A DNA stretch of 64,000 nt from DAHUYF01 sp035623985 (GTDB lineage Bacteria > Pseudomonadota > Alphaproteobacteria > ATCC43930 > CGMCC-115725), in the NCBI GenBank assembly GCA_035623985.1, contig DASPSJ010000014.1:1-64000 (forward strand), given 5' to 3'. Shown here piece by piece: positions 46,538-54,774 of this stretch. Both the position numbers and the translations under genes were made by a program. Every line of letters begins with the position of its first letter. Positions within the stretch are counted from its first letter, which is position 1. Under the pieces are notes generated by a model that was not told the origin of the DNA, searched no databases, and was given only the letters and a program-made list of their open reading frames with translations.

Positions 46538-46693
46538 ATGGAGGACGCGGCGTTCTGGCGTGAACAAGGGGCAAAGTTCCGCGAGCGGGCGGAAAGCGTC
46601 ACCGACGCGACGCTGGTGGCGGAACTGCTGGAGCTGGCGGAGATCTGCGAGGAAGTGGCCGAAGAGATCGAGGACCGCGCACCAGCAGGTTGA
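46538..46693 (+). CDS. Small conserved acidic helical protein
   Basis: 51 residues, ATG behind GGGAGAGG. MEDAAFWREQGAKFRERAES then ATLVAELLELAEICEEVAEE. The pattern FWRxQAxxFRxxAE...xxLAEECEEVAxEIE is shared by small alphaproteobacterial proteins of unknown role that I have seen annotated as hypothetical. Likely two helices. No partner gene is evident. Confidence 0.55.
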   Translation: MEDAAFWREQGAKFRERAESVTDATLVAELLELAEICEEVAEEIEDRAPAG

Positions 46694-46930
46694 GGACCAT
46701 CCCCGGCGCGGCGCCATCCCTCTTCCGGCGCGCGCCAGCCGGGACGGCCGGCGGCGGAGGGCGAGTTGCGCGGCCGGGCGCGGCCGGGACGGCCCGCCTT
46801 CCCTTGGCCCTTTCATTACGGAACAATTGAAGTCTCCGCGGCGATGCCATCGCGCGTTTGCGCCGGCGGCGGCACGGGAGTAATGTAAAAAAAACAACGC
46901 GAACAGGGGAATTCCACGAGGGAGGCATCC

Positions 46931-48268
46931 ATGAGCTGGAAAAGCGTCGTCATCCTGGCCATCGCCGCCGCGGCCGGATGGGGCTTCGCCGCCGGCGAGG
47001 CGCTGGCGCAAAGCGGGCAAAACGAGCAATTCGTGCCGCGCCTGGTCTATCGCACCGGGCCTTACGCGCCCAACGGCATCCCCTTCGCCGACGGCTATGC
47101 CGACTATCTCGACATGCTCAATGCGCGCGACGGCGGCATCAACGGCGTCAAGCTCACCTATGAGGAATGCGAGTTCGCCTACAACAACGACCGCGGCGTC
47201 GAGTGCTATGAGCGGCTGAAGACCAAGGGCGCCGCCTTCCTCGATTCGCTCTCCACAGGCATCACCTATGCGCTGCTGGAGCGCTCCGCGGCCGACAAGA
47301 TCCCGCTGATCACCATGGGCTACGGCCGCGCCGATGCGAGCTACGGCCCGGTCTTCCCCTACGTCTTCCCCTTCGCCACGACCTATTGGGACGCGGCCGA
47401 CGCCATGATCACCTATGTCGGCCAGCAGGAAGGCGGCGCGGCGAAGCTCAAAGGCAAGCGCATCGTGCTGGTCTATCTCGACAGCGCCTACGGCAAGGAG
47501 CCGATCCCGACGCTCGAGCGGCTGGCCAAGGAGGACGGGTACGAGTTCGAGAAATACGCCGTCTCGCCGCCGGGCATCGACCAGAAGGCGGTGTGGCTGC
47601 AGATCCGCCAGAAGCGGCCCAACTGGGTGTTCCTGTGGGGCTGGGGGGTGATGAACTCCACCAGCATCAAGGAAGCGGCGGCGGTCGGCTTTCCCGTAGA
47701 CCACCTCATCGGCGTCTGGTTCTCCGGCGCCGAGTCCGACGTGGTCCCGGCGGGGGCCGCGGCCAAAGGCTACAAGGCCGCCTCCTTCCACGGCGTCGGC
47801 GCCGACTATCCGGTGATCCGGGACGTCCTCAAATACGTCTATGCCAAGGGCGGCGGCCACGGCACCAAGGAGGAAGTCGGCCAGGTGCTCTATGACCGCG
47901 GCATGATCGCCGCGATGTACGTTCTCGAAGGGATGCGCACGGCGCAGGAGCATTTCGGCAACAAGCCGATGACCGGCGAGCAGGTGCAATGGGGCCTGGA
48001 GCATCTCGACGTGACCCCGGCGCGGCTGGCGCAGCTCGGCTTCGAGGGCCTTGCCATCCCGCTCAAGCTCTCCTGCGAGGACCACAAGGGCAACGGCAAT
48101 GCCCGCATCATCCAGTGGGACGGGCAGCGCTGGAACGTCGTCTCCGACTGGATCCAGCCGCACAACGACGTGCTGCGCGAGCAGTACAAGGAATCGGCGC
48201 TGAAATACGCCCAGGAAAAGGGCATCAAGCCGCGCGACTGCGCCGCGCAATCGGCGGAAGCGAAATAG
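46931..48268 (+). CDS. Liv-type periplasmic substrate-binding protein
   Basis: 445 residues. A signal peptide (SVVILAIAAAAGWGFAAGEA, cleavage near ALA-QS) and the fold of the large Liv-type binding proteins that accompany acyl-CoA synthetase operons. RTGPYAPNGIPFADGYADYL (41-60) is the ligand-lobe start, and VYLDSAYGKEPIPTLERLA (about 180-198) the hinge. GAGGGAGG precedes the ATG. It is followed 70 bp later by livF, and belongs functionally with livGHM upstream. Confidence 0.88.
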   Translation: MSWKSVVILAIAAAAGWGFAAGEALAQSGQNEQFVPRLVYRTGPYAPNGIPFADGYADYLDMLNARDGGINGVKLTYEECEFAYNNDRGVECYERLKTKGAAFLDSLSTGITYALLERSAADKIPLITMGYGRADASYGPVFPYVFPFATTYWDAADAMITYVGQQEGGAAKLKGKRIVLVYLDSAYGKEPIPTLERLAKEDGYEFEKYAVSPPGIDQKAVWLQIRQKRPNWVFLWGWGVMNSTSIKEAAAVGFPVDHLIGVWFSGAESDVVPAGAAAKGYKAASFHGVGADYPVIRDVLKYVYAKGGGHGTKEEVGQVLYDRGMIAAMYVLEGMRTAQEHFGNKPMTGEQVQWGLEHLDVTPARLAQLGFEGLAIPLKLSCEDHKGNGNARIIQWDGQRWNVVSDWIQPHNDVLREQYKESALKYAQEKGIKPRDCAAQSAEAK

Positions 48269-48283
48269 GCCCTCACGCTCACC

Positions 48284-48317
48284 CCCTCCCTCTCCCGCCC
48301 GCGCGGCAGAGGGAGGG
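48284..48317. repeat. Family B-related hairpin between binding protein and livF genes
   Basis: CCCTCCCTCT pairs with AGAGGGAGGG around a CCCGCCCGCGCGGC loop, 16 bp after the stop of the binding protein gene. It is a reduced relative of the central stem of family B. Confidence 0.6.
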
Positions 48318-48338
48318 CGCGGCACCATCGGAGCCGAC

Positions 48339-49151
48339 ATGACCGCGGACGAGGCGCTGCTCAGCGTCAACAACATCGAGGTCATCTACAACCACGTCAT
48401 CCTGGTGCTGAAGGGCGTATCGCTGGCGGTGCCGAAGGGCGGCGTCGTCGCCTTGCTCGGCGCCAACGGCGCCGGCAAGACCACCACCTTGAAGGCGATC
48501 TCCAACCTGCTGCGCGCCGAGCGCGGCGAGGTGACCAAGGGGACGATCCGCTATGAGGGCGAGCGCGTCGACCGGCTCAGCCCCAACGACCTGGTGCGCC
48601 GCGGCGTCATCCAGGTGATGGAAGGGCGGCATTGCTTCGGCCATCTCACGGTCGAGGACAACCTGCTCACCGGCGCCTTCACCCGGCGCGACGGCAAGCG
48701 CAAGGTGCAGGCCGACCTCGACCGGGTCTACGGCTATTTCCCGCGCCTCTGGGAGCGCCGCCACGGGCTTGCCGGCTACGTCTCCGGCGGCGAGCAGCAG
48801 ATGACCGCGCTCGGCCGCGCGCTGATGGCGAAGCCGAAGCTGATCCTGCTCGACGAGCCGTCGATGGGGCTCGCGCCGCAGATCGTCGAGGAGATCTTCG
48901 AGATCGTGCGCCGGCTCAACCGCGACGCCGGCGTCTCCTTCCTGCTCGCCGAGCAGAACACCAACATGGCGCTGCGCTATGCCGATCACGGCTACATCCT
49001 GGAGAACGGCCGCATCGTGCTCGACGGCGCCGCCGCCGCGCTCGGCGCCAACGAGGACGTGAAGGAATTCTATCTCGGCCTCGGCGCCGCCGGCCGCAAG
49101 AGCTACCGCGACGTCAAGCACTACCGCCGGCGCAAGCGCTGGCTCGCCTGA
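48339..49151 (+). CDS. livF: LivF-like ABC transporter ATP-binding protein
   Basis: 270 residues. Walker A GANGAGKTT (44-52), signature YVSGGEQQM, Walker B LILLDEPSMGLAP, and H-loop-region LLAEQNTNMAL, all as in LivF. A basic C-terminal tail (KHYRRRKRWLA) is longer than usual. Second ATPase of the importer that includes livG at 39.9 kb. It closes the Liv gene set. Confidence 0.92.
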   Translation: MTADEALLSVNNIEVIYNHVILVLKGVSLAVPKGGVVALLGANGAGKTTTLKAISNLLRAERGEVTKGTIRYEGERVDRLSPNDLVRRGVIQVMEGRHCFGHLTVEDNLLTGAFTRRDGKRKVQADLDRVYGYFPRLWERRHGLAGYVSGGEQQMTALGRALMAKPKLILLDEPSMGLAPQIVEEIFEIVRRLNRDAGVSFLLAEQNTNMALRYADHGYILENGRIVLDGAAAALGANEDVKEFYLGLGAAGRKSYRDVKHYRRRKRWLA

Positions 49152-49493
49152 CGCCGATCGCCGCCGACGACCGGCAACACCATCCGCTTGAGCCGCGGCC
49201 TCGCCTTCTCGTCACGCGCCACGCAAGCATGCCGCCGCAGGACGCCGCTCCCGTCCCTTGAGGGCCGGAGCGGCGGCGGTATCAGAAATCATCGTTTCGC
49301 CACGATTCGATCGAAATCGGGTCGCATTCGCAGGGCTTATTGTAGGGGTACGAGGCGATATCGGCTCGTCTCGGTTCTTCGCAGCGGTCCCCCCCCCGAC
49401 CGCTTCATAGGCGGCCCCGGCACCCTCCCCCCGCCGGGGCCGTCGCTTTTTGCGGGAAGCCCCGCCGCTTCGGTGGCATCATCCGCCCCCGCC
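49152..49493. other. Leader/gap upstream of the ccm operon
   Basis: 342 bp between livF and ccmA. It holds a classic terminator at 49,413-49,452. The part before it (49,280-49,380) is lower in GC and could hold a ccm promoter. In that case the terminator would be inside the ccm leader. Confidence 0.5.
49413..49452 (+). terminator. Intrinsic terminator 5' of ccmA (possible attenuator)
   Basis: GGCCCCGGC and GCCGGGGCC form a 9-bp GC stem, followed within 5 bases by TTTTT (GTCGCTTTTTGC). It lies 42 bp before the ccmA ATG. It may end the Liv transcript or attenuate the ccm mRNA. Confidence 0.65.
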
Positions 49494-50147
49494 ATGCCCG
49501 CCGCTCCCCGCCTTGCGCTTCCCGCCGCCGGCTTCGCCGGCATCGACCTCGCCTGCCGGCGCGGCGAGCGGCTGGTCTTCGCCGGACTCTCCTTCACGCT
49601 TGCCGCCGGCGGCGCGCTGGTGCTCACCGGTCCCAACGGCAGCGGCAAGTCGAGCCTGCTGCGGCTGATGGCGGGGCTCGGCCGGCCGGAGGCCGGGGTC
49701 CTGGGCTGGGACGGCGCGCCCATCGGCGACGACCCGACGGCGCATCGCGCGCGCTTCCACTTCATCGGCCATCAGGAAGCGGTGAAGCCGCTGCTCAGCG
49801 TGGCCGAGAACCTCGCCTTCTGGGCGGGAATGCGCGGCGGCGGCGACGTGGCGCAAGCGCTGGCCGGCTTCCGCCTCGGCGCGCTTGCCGCTTCTCCCTG
49901 CCGGCTGCTCTCGGCCGGGCAACGGCGGCGGCTGGCGCTGGCGCGGCTGCTGGCGAGCCCGGCGCCGCTGTGGCTCCTCGACGAGCCCGCCACCGGGCTC
50001 GACAGCGAGGCGCTCGAGGATCTCGGCGCGGCGATCGCGGCGCAGCGCGCGGCGGGCGGCCGGGTCGTGCTGTCGACGCATACGCCGCTGGCGATGCCGG
50101 GGGCGGCAAGCCTGTCGCTCGCGGATTTCGCGGCGAGGCCGGCGTGA
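49494..50147 (+). CDS. ccmA: Heme exporter ATPase CcmA
   Basis: 217 residues. LACRRGERLVFAGLSFTLAA (19-38) is the standard CcmA beginning. Walker A is GPNGSGKS (46-53), the signature LSAGQRRRLALARL (139-152), and Walker B LWLLDEPATGLD (Asp163). With CcmB, CcmC and CcmD it forms the ABC complex that releases holo-CcmE at the inner membrane. The start chosen matches the family; the ribosome site is weak. The gene is separated from ccmB by repeats and a nuclease gene. Confidence 0.93.
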   Translation: MPAAPRLALPAAGFAGIDLACRRGERLVFAGLSFTLAAGGALVLTGPNGSGKSSLLRLMAGLGRPEAGVLGWDGAPIGDDPTAHRARFHFIGHQEAVKPLLSVAENLAFWAGMRGGGDVAQALAGFRLGALAASPCRLLSAGQRRRLALARLLASPAPLWLLDEPATGLDSEALEDLGAAIAAQRAAGGRVVLSTHTPLAMPGAASLSLADFAARPA

Positions 50148-50162
50148 GGAGCGGCTTCCCGG

Positions 50163-50205
50163 CTCGTCCTTCGAGACGCGCCCTGCGGGCGCTCCTCAGG
50201 ACGAG
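50163..50205 (+). repeat. Repeat family A, copy 5
   Basis: CTCGTCCTTCGAGACG, inner stem CGCCCTGCGGGCG, then CTCCTCAGGACGAG. It begins 16 bp after the ccmA stop. Confidence 0.85.
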
Positions 50206-50249
50206 GCTCCTTGGATGCGTCGGGCGCAGAGAGTCACAAAACAAGGCGC

Positions 50250-50292
50250 CTCGTCCTTCGAGACGGCCGCTGCGCGGCCTCCTCAGGACGAG
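50250..50292 (+). repeat. Repeat family A, copy 6
   Basis: Same termini as copy 5, with inner stem CGGCCGCTGCGCGGCC, in direct orientation 44 bp further on. The GIY-YIG gene begins 31 bp after it. Confidence 0.85.
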
Positions 50293-50322
50293 GGTCTTTG
50301 ATCGGGCGAGGACCGGGGGATA

Positions 50323-50616
50323 ATGGGCGCCTTTCTCTACATCCTGCGGTGCAGCGACGGACGGTATTATGTCGGCACCACGCGCGGCAGCCTCGAGACG
50401 CGCGTGAGCGAGCATAATGCCGGGCATTACGGCGGCTTCACCGCGGCACGGCGGCCGGTGACCATGGTCTTCGCCGAGGAATTCGACCGCATCACCGACG
50501 CCATCGCCGCCGAACGGCAGGTGAAAGGCTGGACGCGCGCCAAAAAGGAAGCGCTCATCACCGGGGATTTCGCGTTGCTGCGCCGCCTGGCCAAGTGCAA
50601 GGGGAGCGACGGGTGA
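50323..50616 (+). CDS. GIY-YIG nuclease (COG2827-like), embedded in the ccm operon
   Basis: 97 residues, ATG after GGGGGA. GIY-YIG fold: FLYILRCSDGRYYVGTT (4-20) replaces GIY/YIG with LYI/YVG, Arg27 (LETRVSEHNAG) is the catalytic Arg, and Glu64 (AAERQVKGWTRAKK) the metal-binding Glu. The family resembles the nuclease domain of UvrC and small stand-alone nucleases. The start codon of ccmB (GTG) overlaps this stop (GTGA), so ccmB translation is coupled to it. Role in heme or cytochrome biology is not expected; probably a passenger inserted with the repeats. Confidence 0.85.
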   Translation: MGAFLYILRCSDGRYYVGTTRGSLETRVSEHNAGHYGGFTAARRPVTMVFAEEFDRITDAIAAERQVKGWTRAKKEALITGDFALLRRLAKCKGSDG

Positions 50617-51278
50617 GCGGCTTCGGCCGGCTGGTGCAGCGCGACTTGCGCCTGGCGCTGCGCCAAGGCGGGGACGCGGCGATGGTGGTGGGATTCTTCG
50701 TGCTCGCCGCCATCCTCTTTCCCTTCGGCGTCGGCCCGGAGCCCGAGCTGCTGTCGCGCATCGCCGCCGGCATCGTATGGGTGACGGCGCTGCTCGCGGC
50801 GCTGCTGTCGCTGGAGCGGCTGTTCCAGGCGGATTGGGAGGACGGCAGCCTCGAGGCGCTGGCGCTGATGCCGCTGCCGCTCGAAGCCCAGGTGCTGGCG
50901 AAATGCCTGGCGCATTGGCTGGTGACGGGCCTGCCGCTCGCGGCGACGGCGCCGCTGCTCGCCCTGCTGTTGCAGCTCGACGCGGCGGGATATCCGGCGC
51001 TGCTGGCGAGCCTGCTGCTGGGGACGCCGACGCTCAGCCTGATCGGCGCGGTGGGAGCGGCGCTGAGCCTCGGCGCGCGGCGCGGCGGCGTGCTCTTGTC
51101 GCTGTTGGTGCTGCCGCTCTATATACCCGTGCTGATCTTCGGCGTCGGCGCGATCGAGGCGGGCATCGGGGGCTTCGGCGCGGGGCCGCATCTCCTCCTC
51201 TTGGGGGCGATGCTGGCCGGCGCGCTGCCGCTGGCGCCGCTTGCCGCCGCCGCCGCCCTGCGCCAGGCATTGGAGTGA
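50613..51278 (+). CDS. ccmB: Heme exporter permease CcmB
   Basis: 221 residues, six hydrophobic segments. RLVQRDLRLALRQGGDAAM is the conserved cytoplasmic beginning, and ERLFQADWEDGSLEALALMPLP (66-87) the conserved loop. GTG start at 50613 with AAGGGGAG ahead, overlapping the GIY-YIG stop. Inner-membrane partner of CcmA. Confidence 0.92.
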   Translation: MSGFGRLVQRDLRLALRQGGDAAMVVGFFVLAAILFPFGVGPEPELLSRIAAGIVWVTALLAALLSLERLFQADWEDGSLEALALMPLPLEAQVLAKCLAHWLVTGLPLAATAPLLALLLQLDAAGYPALLASLLLGTPTLSLIGAVGAALSLGARRGGVLLSLLVLPLYIPVLIFGVGAIEAGIGGFGAGPHLLLLGAMLAGALPLAPLAAAAALRQALE

Positions 51279-51292
51279 CCCGGAGCCGTCCG

Positions 51293-52054
51293 ATGACGCT
51301 GCACCGCTTCGCCAACCCCGCCCGCTTCATGCGCCTCTCTTCGGCGCTGCTGCCGTGGTGCGGGGCGGCGGCGGCGGCGTTCATCGCCATCGGGCTCTAT
51401 CTCGCGCTCTTCGTCGCGCCGCCCGACTATCAGCAAGGCGAGGCGGTGCGCATCATGTACGTGCACGTGCCCGCCGCCTGGATGGCGAGCCTGGTCTACG
51501 CGCTGATGGCGCTCGCCAGCGCCGTGGCCCTCATCTGGCGCCATCCGCTCGCCGACATCGCGGCGCTGAGCGCGGCGCCGCTCGGCGCCGGCTTCACGCT
51601 TCTCTGCCTGGCGACGGGATCGCTCTGGGGCGAGCGGATGTGGGGCACCTGGTGGGTGTGGGACGCGCGGCTGACCTCGGTGCTGGTGCTGTTCTTCCTC
51701 TATCTCGGATATCTCGCGCTGGTGAACGCCTTCGACGAGCCCGGGCGCGGCGCGCGCGCCGGCGCCATCCTGGCGCTGGTCGGCATCGTCAATTTGCCGA
51801 TCATCAAATTCTCGGTCGACTGGTGGAACACGCTGCACCAGCCGGCGAGCGTCTTCCGCCTCGGCGGCCCGACCATCGACGCCTCGATGCTGTGGCCGCT
51901 GCTCGTCATGGCGCTGGGCTTCACGCTGCTCTTCGCGACGCTGCTGATGATCCGCATGCGCACGGCGCTGATCGAAGCCAAGATCCGCGCGCTGATGCTC
52001 TCCGAGATCGAGCGCCACGGCGCCGCCGCGCCGCGCGGGGCGGTGACCTCGTGA
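51293..52054 (+). CDS. ccmC: Heme lyase/carrier CcmC
   Basis: 253 residues with six membrane helices. The Trp-rich heme-binding motif WGTWWVWDARLTSVLVLF sits between two periplasmic His: MYVHVPAAWM (near 55) and WWNTLHQPASVF (near 180). It loads heme onto CcmE. ATG is 14 bp after ccmB, and its stop overlaps the ccmD GTG. Confidence 0.95.
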   Translation: MTLHRFANPARFMRLSSALLPWCGAAAAAFIAIGLYLALFVAPPDYQQGEAVRIMYVHVPAAWMASLVYALMALASAVALIWRHPLADIAALSAAPLGAGFTLLCLATGSLWGERMWGTWWVWDARLTSVLVLFFLYLGYLALVNAFDEPGRGARAGAILALVGIVNLPIIKFSVDWWNTLHQPASVFRLGGPTIDASMLWPLLVMALGFTLLFATLLMIRMRTALIEAKIRALMLSEIERHGAAAPRGAVTS

Positions 52055-52221
52055 GCGACGCGGCCGCGCGCTTCCTCGCGATGGGCGGCTATGCCGCCTA
52101 TGTCTGGCCGGCCTACGGCCTGACCGCCGGCGTGCTAGGCGGCCTGTTGTGGTGGTGCCTCGCCGCCTATCGCCGCAGCCAGCGCCGGCTCGAGCGGCTG
52201 CAAGGCACGCGCGAGCCATGA
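52051..52221 (+). CDS. ccmD: CcmD, small heme exporter subunit
   Basis: 56 residues, GTG start overlapping the ccmC stop. One membrane helix (YVWPAYGLTAGVLGGLLWWCL) follows MGGYAAYVWPAYG, the family mark, and the tail is basic (RRSQRRLERLQG). It is needed for release of heme-CcmE. The stop overlaps the ccmE ATG. Confidence 0.9.
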   Translation: MSDAAARFLAMGGYAAYVWPAYGLTAGVLGGLLWWCLAAYRRSQRRLERLQGTREP

Positions 52222-52697
52222 CGCGCAAGCGCCGCCGGCTGGTCGCCGTGCTGCTCGGCCTTGCCATGCTGGCGCTGGCGACGACGCTGGTGCTGCTGGC
52301 GCTCAGCGCCAATGACAGCCTCGCCTTCTTCACCAGCCCCAGCGAGCTCAAGGCGCATGCGGCGCCGGAGGGGCGCCGGCTGCGCCTGGGCGGCCTCGTC
52401 GAGACGGCGAGCCTCGCGCGCGAGGCCGACGGCAAGACCGTGCATTTCCGCGTCACCGACGGCGCCAACGGGGTGGCGGTGACCTATGGCGGCGCGCTGC
52501 CCGACCTCTTCCGCGAAGGCCAGGGCGTCGTCGTCGAAGGCAAGCTCGACCGCGGCGGCACGCTCGTCGCCGACACCGTGCTCGCCAAGCACGACGAGAA
52601 CTACATGCCGCGCGAGGTGGTGGAGGCCTTGAAGAAATCCGGCCATTGGCAGGAAGGCGCGGCCGGGCCGGCGCGGCAGGAAGGAGCCGCGCGATGA
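52218..52697 (+). CDS. ccmE: Periplasmic heme chaperone CcmE
   Basis: 159 residues: basic N-terminus, one membrane anchor (about 8-30) and an OB-fold periplasmic domain. The heme-binding HDENYMP has His125, which attaches heme covalently, and Tyr129 (E. coli His130/Tyr134). A flexible tail follows. It overlaps ccmD and ccmF by 4 bp each. Confidence 0.96.
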   Translation: MTRKRRRLVAVLLGLAMLALATTLVLLALSANDSLAFFTSPSELKAHAAPEGRRLRLGGLVETASLAREADGKTVHFRVTDGANGVAVTYGGALPDLFREGQGVVVEGKLDRGGTLVADTVLAKHDENYMPREVVEALKKSGHWQEGAAGPARQEGAAR

Positions 52698-54670
52698 TCG
52701 TCGAGCTCGGCCATTTCGCGCTCATCCTCGCGCTCTGCCTGGCGCTGGTGCAAGCGAGCGTGCCGCTCTTCGGCGCGGCGCGGCGCAACGCCGGCTGGAT
52801 GACGCTGGGGCAGAGCACGGCGGTGGCGCAGTTCGTGCTGATAAGCCTCGCCTTCGCCGCGCTGATCAACGCCTATGTCACCTCGGATTTCTCGGTGGCG
52901 AACGTGGCGGATAACAGCCATTCGGCGAAGCCGCTGCTCTACAAGGTCACCGGCGTCTGGGGCAACCACGAAGGCTCGATGATCCTCTGGGTCTTCATCC
53001 TGTCGCTGTTCGGCGCCGCCGTCGCCTGGTTCGGCGACAATCTGCCGCCGGGGCTGCGCGCGCGCGTGCTGGCGGTGCAAGCCATGATCGGCAGCGGCTT
53101 CCTGCTGTTCATCCTGCTGACCTCCGACCCGTTCCACCGCGTGGTGCCGGCGCCGCCCGACGGGCGCGGGCTCAACCCGGTGCTGCAGGACCCCGGCCTC
53201 GCCTTCCATCCGCCGTTCCTCTATCTGGGCTATGTCGGCTTTTCCGTCGCCTTCTCCTTCGCGGTGGCGGCGCTGATCGAGGGCCGCGTCGACGCCGCCT
53301 GGGCGCGCTGGGTCCGGCCGTGGACGCTCGCCGCGTGGTGCGCGCTCACCATCGGCATCGCCATGGGAAGCTGGTGGGCCTATTACACGCTGGGCTGGGG
53401 CGGCTGGTGGTTCTGGGATCCCGTGGAGAACGCCTCCTTCATGCCGTGGCTGGTCGGCACGGCGCTGCTGCACTCGGCGATCGTCGTCGAGAAGCGCGAC
53501 GCGCTCAAAAGCTGGACCATCCTGCTCGCCATCGTCACCTTCTCGCTGTCGCTGGTGGGGACCTTCCTGGTGCGCTCGGGCGTGCTCACCTCGGTGCACG
53601 CCTTCGCCGTCGATCCCGCGCGCGGCACCTTCATCCTGCTGCTGCTGCTCGTCGCCATCGGCGGCTCGCTCGCGCTCTACGCCGCGCGCGCGCCGTTGCT
53701 CAAATCGGGCGGCATCTTCGCGCCGATCTCGCGCGAGGGCGCGCTGGTGCTCAACAACGTGCTGCTCTGCACCGGCTGCGCCACGGTGTTCCTCGGCACG
53801 CTCTATCCGCTGTTCTCCGACGCGGTCGGCGGACCCAAGCTGTCGGTGGGATTCCCGTTCTTCAACCGCACCTTCGTGCCGCTGATGGTGCCGGTGCTGC
53901 TCGCCGTCGCGATCGGGCCGCTGCTCGCCTGGAAGCGCGGCGACCTCGGCGCCGCGCTGCAGCGGCTGTGGCTGGCGCTGGCGGGCACGGCGGCGGTGAT
54001 GCTGGCGGCGCTTTACGTCACCGGCGGCGGGCCGGTGCTGGCGGTGCTCGGGCTCGGGCTTGCCGCCTGGACGTTCCTCGCGGCGGCGGTCGAGTGGACC
54101 GAGCGCCTCAAGCTGCTGCGCGCGCCGCTCGGCGAGAGCTGGCGGCGCGCGCGCGCGCTGCCGCGCGCCAGCCACGGCATGAGCCTCGCCCATATCGGGC
54201 TCGCCGTCACGGTGGCCGGCATCGCCGCCTCGGCCTGGCAGCAGGAGCGCATCGAGGTGCTGGCGCCGGGCGGCGAGATCGCGATCGCGGGCTATGTGCT
54301 GCATCTCGACGGCGTCGAACGGAGGCCGGGCCCCAACTTCACCGCCGACCGCGCCAGCATCAGCGTGACCCGCGACGGCGCCAGCGTCGCCGAGATGCAT
54401 CCGGAAAAGCGCTTCTTCCCGCTCCAGCAGCAGACCACGGCGATGACCGCGATCCACAGCAACCTGCTCGCCGATCTCTATGTCGCGCTCGGCGACGAGA
54501 GCGCCGCCGGCTGGACGGTGCGCGCCTATTGGAAGCCGCTGGTGCCGTGGATCTGGATCGGCGCGGTGCTGATGGCGGGCGGCGGGCTGCTGAGCCTCAG
54601 CGACCGGCGTTGGCGCGTCGGCATCGCGCAGCGCGCCCGGGCGCCGCGCGGCGCGCGGACGGCGGGCTGA
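52694..54670 (+). CDS. ccmF: Cytochrome c heme lyase CcmF
   Basis: 658 residues, about 14 hydrophobic segments. The WWD-type motif WGGWWFWDPVENASFMPWL (235-255) binds heme; GNHEGSMILWV and the periplasmic C-terminal domain fit the family. Ligates heme from CcmE to apocytochrome CXXCH sites, with CcmH. ATG overlaps the ccmE stop. A 104-bp gap with a hairpin separates it from ccmG. Confidence 0.96.
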   Translation: MIVELGHFALILALCLALVQASVPLFGAARRNAGWMTLGQSTAVAQFVLISLAFAALINAYVTSDFSVANVADNSHSAKPLLYKVTGVWGNHEGSMILWVFILSLFGAAVAWFGDNLPPGLRARVLAVQAMIGSGFLLFILLTSDPFHRVVPAPPDGRGLNPVLQDPGLAFHPPFLYLGYVGFSVAFSFAVAALIEGRVDAAWARWVRPWTLAAWCALTIGIAMGSWWAYYTLGWGGWWFWDPVENASFMPWLVGTALLHSAIVVEKRDALKSWTILLAIVTFSLSLVGTFLVRSGVLTSVHAFAVDPARGTFILLLLLVAIGGSLALYAARAPLLKSGGIFAPISREGALVLNNVLLCTGCATVFLGTLYPLFSDAVGGPKLSVGFPFFNRTFVPLMVPVLLAVAIGPLLAWKRGDLGAALQRLWLALAGTAAVMLAALYVTGGGPVLAVLGLGLAAWTFLAAAVEWTERLKLLRAPLGESWRRARALPRASHGMSLAHIGLAVTVAGIAASAWQQERIEVLAPGGEIAIAGYVLHLDGVERRPGPNFTADRASISVTRDGASVAEMHPEKRFFPLQQQTTAMTAIHSNLLADLYVALGDESAAGWTVRAYWKPLVPWIWIGAVLMAGGGLLSLSDRRWRVGIAQRARAPRGARTAG

Positions 54671-54705
54671 CGCGCCATGGGCAAGACCCGTCGGATTGCC
54701 GCCCC

Positions 54706-54742
54706 CCTCTCTGCCCTCCCCCTCAAGGGGGGAGGGGAGAGT
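54706..54742. repeat. Family B-related hairpin between ccmF and ccmG
   Basis: CTCTCTGCCCTCCCC and GGGGAGGGGAGAG pair around CCTCAAGG. It is a relative of the CCCTCAAGGGG fragments at 29208 and 44957. It fills most of the ccmF-ccmG gap and could act in mRNA stability. Confidence 0.6.
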
Positions 54743-54774
54743 CATTTCAGGGGCGGGGGGCGGTGAAAGGCGCC

